Part shown: piece by piece, positions 63,361 to 64,000 of the stretch
Layout: each line of letters starts with the position of its first letter
Numbering within the stretch: position 1 is the stretch's first letter
Source: GCA-2709075 sp964492555
Lineage (GTDB): Bacteria > Pseudomonadota > Alphaproteobacteria > MPNO01 > UBA2964
Assembly (NCBI GenBank): GCA_964492555.1
Contig: CAZBKQ010000006.1
Span: 47,606 to 111,605, forward strand
Length of the DNA stretch: 64,000 bases
Direction: 5' to 3'
Translations under genes and position numbers: made by a program
The notes under the pieces: model-generated
Seen by the model: the letters and a program-made list of their open reading frames with translations, nothing else
Database searches by the model: none
What the model was told of the DNA's origin: nothing

Positions 63361-64000
63361 ATGAATATACGCATATCCGGAGTTCTCGCGCTCTCGGCAG
63401 GGCTCCTGCTGACCGGACTATCTCCCCTGGCCGCAGATACGGTCTTTAAGGACGGTTTCGACAAACCGTTTCTGGACGAAGGGTGGGAATCTCTTAATGA
63501 CAGCCCGGATATGCGGGCAATTGATGCGGGACGACTGGCGGTCGTGTCGCAGATCGGCCAGCTCTCCAAGGGAACCGCGAAGAACGTCCTTCTCCTGCGG
63601 AGCCCGCTCAAGGAAAAGAACGCCGATATCGATCTCGCATTACAAGTCGATATTCAGCGTTACGGCGATAGCTGGAACAAGCGCACGCTCGGCGGTATCG
63701 CGTTATTCAATTCCAAAAACGACTATCTGATCCTCCACGTTGTGAATTTCAGGGGCGCCTACAAATCCGATTCCGGGCCCCGGGTTTTCTTTGCCAAACG
63801 GCAAGGCGGCAACGGACGCAAAACCGTCAGCCAACAATTGGGCAAGATGAAAATCGGCGTGTCCGCCTTCAAGCTCCGCATTGAAAAACGGGGATATAAA
63901 TATACCGCCCGCGCCAGTACGGATGGCGGCAAAAAATGGATACGGATCGCCACGTTTGCGGTGTTCAACAAGCCCCTGCGGCCCGGCCTGTTCGCGGTCC
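63361..64000 (+). CDS. secreted protein of unknown function (partial, runs off right edge)
   Basis: The frame from ATG 63361 stays open for 213 codons to the window end. It starts with a signal peptide (hydrophobic 6-22, cleavage near PLAA). The next segment, DTVFKDGFDKPFLDEGWESL, and later YKYTARASTDGGKKWIRI resemble the opening and late strands of concanavalin-like DUF1349/LamG-type beta-sandwich domains. That suggests carbohydrate or surface binding in the periplasm or outside, by weak similarity. A nine-C run and TATACT (63303) lie upstream. Confidence 0.6.
   Translation, partial: MNIRISGVLALSAGLLLTGLSPLAADTVFKDGFDKPFLDEGWESLNDSPDMRAIDAGRLAVVSQIGQLSKGTAKNVLLLRSPLKEKNADIDLALQVDIQRYGDSWNKRTLGGIALFNSKNDYLILHVVNFRGAYKSDSGPRVFFAKRQGGNGRKTVSQQLGKMKIGVSAFKLRIEKRGYKYTARASTDGGKKWIRIATFAVFNKPLRPGLFAV

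Noticed and set aside
1..64000. CRISPR arrays, insertion sequences, prophage or toxin-antitoxin genes
   Set aside because: No regularly spaced repeats, transposase, integrase or phage-type proteins were seen.

Overview
The window comes from an alphaproteobacterium, probably of a Rhodospirillales-like lineage. The evidence is gene order: rpsB-tsf-pyrH-frr-uppS-cdsA-dxr-rseP-bamA-skp-fabZ-lpxA, dnaE-lolD-lolC-proS, a complete nuoA-N operon followed by birA-coaX-rnj-DUF1467, and tRNA-Leu-tig-clpP-clpX-lon-hup-tRNA-Val. A block of exactly 100 N (18417-18516) marks a scaffold join, so this is a draft or metagenome-derived assembly. Nearly all housekeeping genes lie on the minus strand.

Layout, left to right. 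1-11172 (minus): translation (rpsB, tsf, frr), UMP kinase, isoprenoid and phospholipid genes (dxr, uppS, cdsA) and outer-membrane biogenesis (rseP, bamA, skp, fabZ, lpxA). The usual lpxD between skp and fabZ is reduced to a short relic. 11372-18298 (minus): dnaE with a candidate LexA box, then the lipoprotein-release ABC transporter (lolD, lolC/E) and proS. 18364-20101: a gap-interrupted secreted protein and a plus-strand purine permease. 20123-38160 (minus): one tightly packed unit of nuoA to nuoN, birA, coaX, rnj, DUF1467 and tag, ended by a hairpin that overlaps the tag stop codon.

38448-52916 is accessory DNA. In many alphaproteobacteria the lon-hup-tRNA-Val-tRNA-Asp block leads directly into nuoA; here two gene groups separate them. 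Between nuoA and tRNA-Asp lie tandem paralogous bicupins, a QuiC1-type 3-dehydroshikimate dehydratase/HPPD-like fusion, a cold-shock gene with a long structured leader, a 48-residue basic protein, a PEP-CTERM protein, a membrane protein, a frameshifted TauD-family oxygenase, YjbQ and a 3-hydroxyisobutyrate-dehydrogenase-like enzyme. Between tRNA-Asp and tRNA-Val lies a Gtr-like glycosylation cassette (GT2, GtrA, a hidden 42-residue membrane protein, a polytopic GT-C type protein) next to a radical SAM gene split by a single in-frame TAG.

53103-59744 (minus) is the proteostasis block hup, lon, clpX, clpP, tig and tRNA-Leu. 59857-64000 holds a small unknown gene, the NAD(P)HX repair enzyme gene nnrDE, an atypical enoyl-CoA hydratase, a small anchored protein and the start of a secreted protein cut by the window edge.

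The most notable observations are the lpxD relic, the single-base lesions in the oxygenase and radical SAM genes, the tRNA-bounded insertions, the tandem cupins with a shared 50-base identical block, the cspA leader, and a tRNA-like patch at the rseP/bamA junction. No CRISPR array, insertion sequence or prophage was seen.
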